Assembly: GCA_014380825.1 (NCBI GenBank)
Contig: JACMJD010000018.1
Span: forward strand, 1-7,759
DNA from: Phycisphaerae bacterium
Lineage (GTDB): Bacteria > Planctomycetota > Phycisphaerae > Tepidisphaerales > Tepidisphaeraceae
Length of the DNA: 7,759 nucleotides
Direction of reading: 5' to 3'
Positions 5,271-7,759 of the stretch are shown here, one piece after another (the first letter of the stretch is position 1; each line of letters begins with the position of its first letter). The notes under the pieces were generated by a model. It was not told the DNA's origin. It searched no databases and saw nothing but the letters and a program-made list of their open reading frames with translations. Both the position numbers and the translations under genes were made by a program.

Positions 5271-7759
5271 TTAGACGTCGAAGTATTTTGCCTGCGGGTG
5301 GTGGACCACCAGCGCGTCGGTGCTCTGTTCGGGAACAAGCATGTCGTTCTCGCTGAGCGACACGCCGATCTCTTCCGGGTTCAAAAGTTGTGAAATCAGC
5401 CGCCGATCTTCCAGGTTCGGGCACGCGGGATATCCAAAGCTGTAGCGGCTGCCGCGATACTTTTGCTGAAACATGTCGCGCATGTTCGGCGCATCTTCAG
5501 AACTGAATCCCAACTCCTGCCGCATACGCTTGTGCCAGCTCTCGGCGAGCGCCTCGGCGGATTCAACGCCGAAGCCGTGCAGATACAGATAGTCCTGATA
5601 CTTATTTTCCGCGCGCAGCTTTTCCGCCAGCTCGCTCACCTTGCTGCCGACCGTGACGAGCTGCACGCCGAGCACGTCGTATTCGCCGGATTCGGCGCTG
5701 CGGAAGAAATCGGCGATGCAGAGACGCCGGCGTCCATCCTGTCGCGGGAAGGTGAACTTCAGCCACTCGCGCGGCGCGCTCTTTGGCTTCAAGCTCGCGC
5801 CGGCGCCGTGCGCTTTGCCGCACGTGCACTTGACGCCGTCGCACTGGAATTCTTCGGCGTGGTAGACGATCAGATCATCGCCGCACGATTGAACGGGGAA
5901 GTAACCGTAGACAACTTTCGGTTCGAGAAAACCTTCTTCCATCGCCTGCTTCTTGAGCTTCTCAAATACCGGCCTCGCTTTCTCTTCGGCGAGCTTTTCG
6001 AATTCTTCCGGCGACAGCTTGCCTTGCTTGAAACCCCACTGCCCGCGGAACAGCGCGATCTCGTTGATGAACGGAAACAGGTGCCACGGTGACCAATCCG
6101 TCACTACTCGCCGTCCCCAAAACGGCGGCGGCGGGACGTGATTGTCCTTCGCGATCGGTTTCACGTTCGCGGCATCGGCGCTCTGCGGCTTGACCGCGTT
6201 CTCGCGCTGATGCTTGCGCTTTTCGGCGCGCTCTCGCTGCACGCCATAAACCGACTGCACATTGTTGGCCGCCACCGCGTCCATCATGTGCAGGCCTTCG
6301 AACGCATCCCGGCAATACAGCAGCGGACCCTGATAAAGATTGGCCAGCTCTTCCTCGGCGTAATCGCGCGTGAGCGCCGCGCCACCAAGCAGCACCGGCA
6401 CCTTCACGCCTTGCGCGTTCATCTCTTCGAGATTTTCCTTCATCACCGCGACCGATTTCACGAGCAGCCCGCTCATGCCAATCGCGTTTGCTTTCTTCTC
6501 GTGAAACGCGTGCAGGATCTCCTGCACCGGCTGCTTGATGCCCAGGTTGTGAACGGTGTAGCCGTTGTTCGTCAGGATGATGTCGACGAGGTTCTTGCCG
6601 ATGTCATGTACGTCGCCGCGCACGGTGGCGAGCACGATCGAGCCTTTCCCCCCGCCTTCGACCTTTTCCATGTACGGTTCGAGATGCGCGACCGACGCCT
6701 TCATCGTCTCGGCGCTTTGCAGCACGAACGGCAACTGCATCTGCCCGCTGCCGAACAGCTCGCCAACGACTTTCATTCCTTCCAGCAGGATGTTGTTGAT
6801 GATGTCGAGCGGCTTATGGATCGTTCGCGCCTCTTCCAAGTGTTTGACGAGGTCGCGCTTCTCCCCATCGATGATGTGCCGTTTCAGCTTCTCTTCAATC
6901 GGCAAATTTTCATCCGCCGCTTGCGGCTTAGCGCCCGCAACCTCTCCCTCGTCCGGAAACAACCCGATGAAATGCGTTAGCGGATCGAACCCTTCGCGCC
7001 GCTTGTCATAAATCAGATCCAGCGCCGCGTTCCACTTCTCATCCGCAATCCGATTTCGCGGCAAGATCTTCGACGCATGCACGATCGCGCCGGTCAATCC
7101 CGCTTCGCGCAGCTCATGCAGGAACACGCTGTTCAGCACGATTCGACACGACGGCTTCAAACCAAAGCTCACGTTCGACAATCCGACAACCGTGTGACAC
7201 AGCGGCAGCTCTTTGCTGATCCGTCGCGTGCCTTCGATCGTTTCCAGCGCGTTGCGGCGGTCTTCTTCGATGCCGGTGCTGATCGGCAGCACGAGCGGGT
7301 CGAACAGCAGGTCCTCGTCGCGCAAGCCGAACCTCATGACGGCCACGTCGCGGATTCGCTTCGCGATCGACAGCTTGCGGTCGGCGGTGCGCGCCATCGC
7401 CGCGAGCTTGTCCTCGTCGATCGTGCCGGCGACGACCGCGGCGCCGTATTTTTTGGCCAGGGCGCAGATTTGGCCGAGCTTTTCCTCGCCGTCTTCGAGA
7501 TTCATCGAATTCAGGATGCAACGCCCGCCCGCGAGCTTCAGCCCCGCTTCCATCACGAGGGGATTGGTGCTGTCGAGCATCAGGGGGACGCCCGGCTTCA
7601 CCTGCGTGACGAAGCGGCGGGCGACCTCCTGCATGTCGCGGACGCCGTCGCGGCCGACGAAATCGACGCAGACATCGAGCAGGTGCGAGCCTTCGCGCAC
7701 TTCGTCGCGGGCCATCGAAACCAGGCCGTCCCAATCGTCTTCCTGAAGCAGGCGCTTGA
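5271..7759 (-). CDS. metH: Cobalamin-dependent methionine synthase, C-terminal part (5' end cut off)
   Basis: MetH transfers a methyl group from 5-methyltetrahydrofolate through cobalamin to homocysteine, making methionine in the cytoplasm. The frame is open at the right edge (residues reading KRLLQEDDWDGLVS precede the Met at 7715), so the Zn/homocysteine domain and the start lie outside. Counting from that Met: pterin-binding domain (about 1-250; LLDVCVDFVGRDG, LDSTNP, GLSNVSFGL 178-186); cobalamin cap (about 270-355; MQLPFVLQSAETM 326-338); cobalamin domain (about 357-485) with the axial-ligand motif GDVHDIG and His370, plus SGLLVKS and LGGAALTR; linker; then the AdoMet-dependent reactivation domain (about 525-814) with YGYFPVQS, RYSFGYPACP (757-766, the RxxxGY SAM motif) and HHPQAKYF at the end. 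All visible key motifs are intact. The reactivation domain carries a Cys/His-rich loop at 625-636. It ends in TAA at 5271-5273. No metF, riboswitch or other methionine gene is visible. Confidence 0.96.
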   Translation of the reverse strand, partial: KRLLQEDDWDGLVSMARDEVREGSHLLDVCVDFVGRDGVRDMQEVARRFVTQVKPGVPLMLDSTNPLVMEAGLKLAGGRCILNSMNLEDGEEKLGQICALAKKYGAAVVAGTIDEDKLAAMARTADRKLSIAKRIRDVAVMRFGLRDEDLLFDPLVLPISTGIEEDRRNALETIEGTRRISKELPLCHTVVGLSNVSFGLKPSCRIVLNSVFLHELREAGLTGAIVHASKILPRNRIADEKWNAALDLIYDKRREGFDPLTHFIGLFPDEGEVAGAKPQAADENLPIEEKLKRHIIDGEKRDLVKHLEEARTIHKPLDIINNILLEGMKVVGELFGSGQMQLPFVLQSAETMKASVAHLEPYMEKVEGGGKGSIVLATVRGDVHDIGKNLVDIILTNNGYTVHNLGIKQPVQEILHAFHEKKANAIGMSGLLVKSVAVMKENLEEMNAQGVKVPVLLGGAALTRDYAEEELANLYQGPLLYCRDAFEGLHMMDAVAANNVQSVYGVQRERAEKRKHQRENAVKPQSADAANVKPIAKDNHVPPPPFWGRRVVTDWSPWHLFPFINEIALFRGQWGFKQGKLSPEEFEKLAEEKARPVFEKLKKQAMEEGFLEPKVVYGYFPVQSCGDDLIVYHAEEFQCDGVKCTCGKAHGAGASLKPKSAPREWLKFTFPRQDGRRRLCIADFFRSAESGEYDVLGVQLVTVGSKVSELAEKLRAENKYQDYLYLHGFGVESAEALAESWHKRMRQELGFSSEDAPNMRDMFQQKYRGSRYSFGYPACPNLEDRRLISQLLNPEEIGVSLSENDMLVPEQSTDALVVHHPQAKYFDV

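Noticed and set aside
5236..5272. Possible terminator after metH (TTTCG ... CGAAA on the minus strand, with an AGGCCT palindrome between)
   Set aside because: The stem is only 5 bp with a 15-base loop and no T run follows, so it does not qualify as an intrinsic terminator.
5095..5424. Minus-strand open frame of 109 residues bridging the end of metH and the start of the cheR-like gene
   Set aside because: It overlaps both better-supported genes in another frame. Its Arg-rich product has no recognisable features.
5463..6092. Plus-strand open frame (209 residues) opposite the metH reactivation domain
   Set aside because: It is a complementary-frame artefact of a high-GC coding region, with no ribosome binding site or motif that would support it.
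6138..6980. Plus-strand open frame (280 residues) opposite metH
   Set aside because: It is antisense to the cobalamin-binding and linker regions of metH, has His/Arg/Val-rich composition typical of a reverse-frame shadow, and shows no domain signal.

Overview
The window is high-GC, gene-dense bacterial chromosome with short gaps. It holds six protein-coding genes, two of them cut by the window edges. One gene lies on the plus strand at the left edge. The other five lie on the minus strand and read right to left. I see no phage, transposon, tRNA, rRNA or CRISPR sequence. The organism looks like a free-living Gram-negative-type bacterium with an undecaprenyl-phosphate-sugar glycosyltransferase, a cobalamin-dependent methionine synthase and complex sensory kinases. 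The protein styles (a DSNLDWGQ-type GT39-like enzyme, a MetH ending in GYPACPNLED and HHPQAKYF, a kinase with a long Glu/Gln coiled coil) fit Planctomycetota or Acidobacteriota best. That is an impression, not a demonstrated placement.

Layout, left to right: (1) positions 1-1109, plus strand, the C-terminal two thirds or so of a polytopic membrane glycosyltransferase; (2) a 168-bp convergent gap with one small hairpin; (3) 1278-1715, minus, a small single-pass membrane-anchored protein of unknown function; (4) 1762-2022, minus, an 86-residue protein with a predicted ferredoxin-like or I9-inhibitor-like fold, with its own plausible promoter; (5) 2118-4265, minus, a 715-residue membrane histidine kinase (four membrane helices, coiled coil, GAF, PAS, HisKA, HATPase_c); (6) 4299-5105, minus, possibly extended to 5192, a CheR-type methyltransferase with an altered SAM-binding motif; (7) 5271-7759, minus, the last roughly 830 residues of methionine synthase MetH, open at the right edge.

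The most interesting unit is the cheR-like and histidine kinase pair. The genes are 33 bp apart on the same strand, so they are probably co-transcribed. No chemotaxis receptor, CheA, CheW, CheB or response regulator lies in the window. The kinase carries five consecutive Glu-Glu-[Ile/Leu] heptads between its membrane region and its GAF domain, which is a conceivable methyl-accepting helix. A methylation-tuned sensor kinase is a testable hypothesis here, not an established fact. MetH appears to be ordinary housekeeping metabolism (homocysteine to methionine), except for a Cys/His-rich insertion in its reactivation domain.
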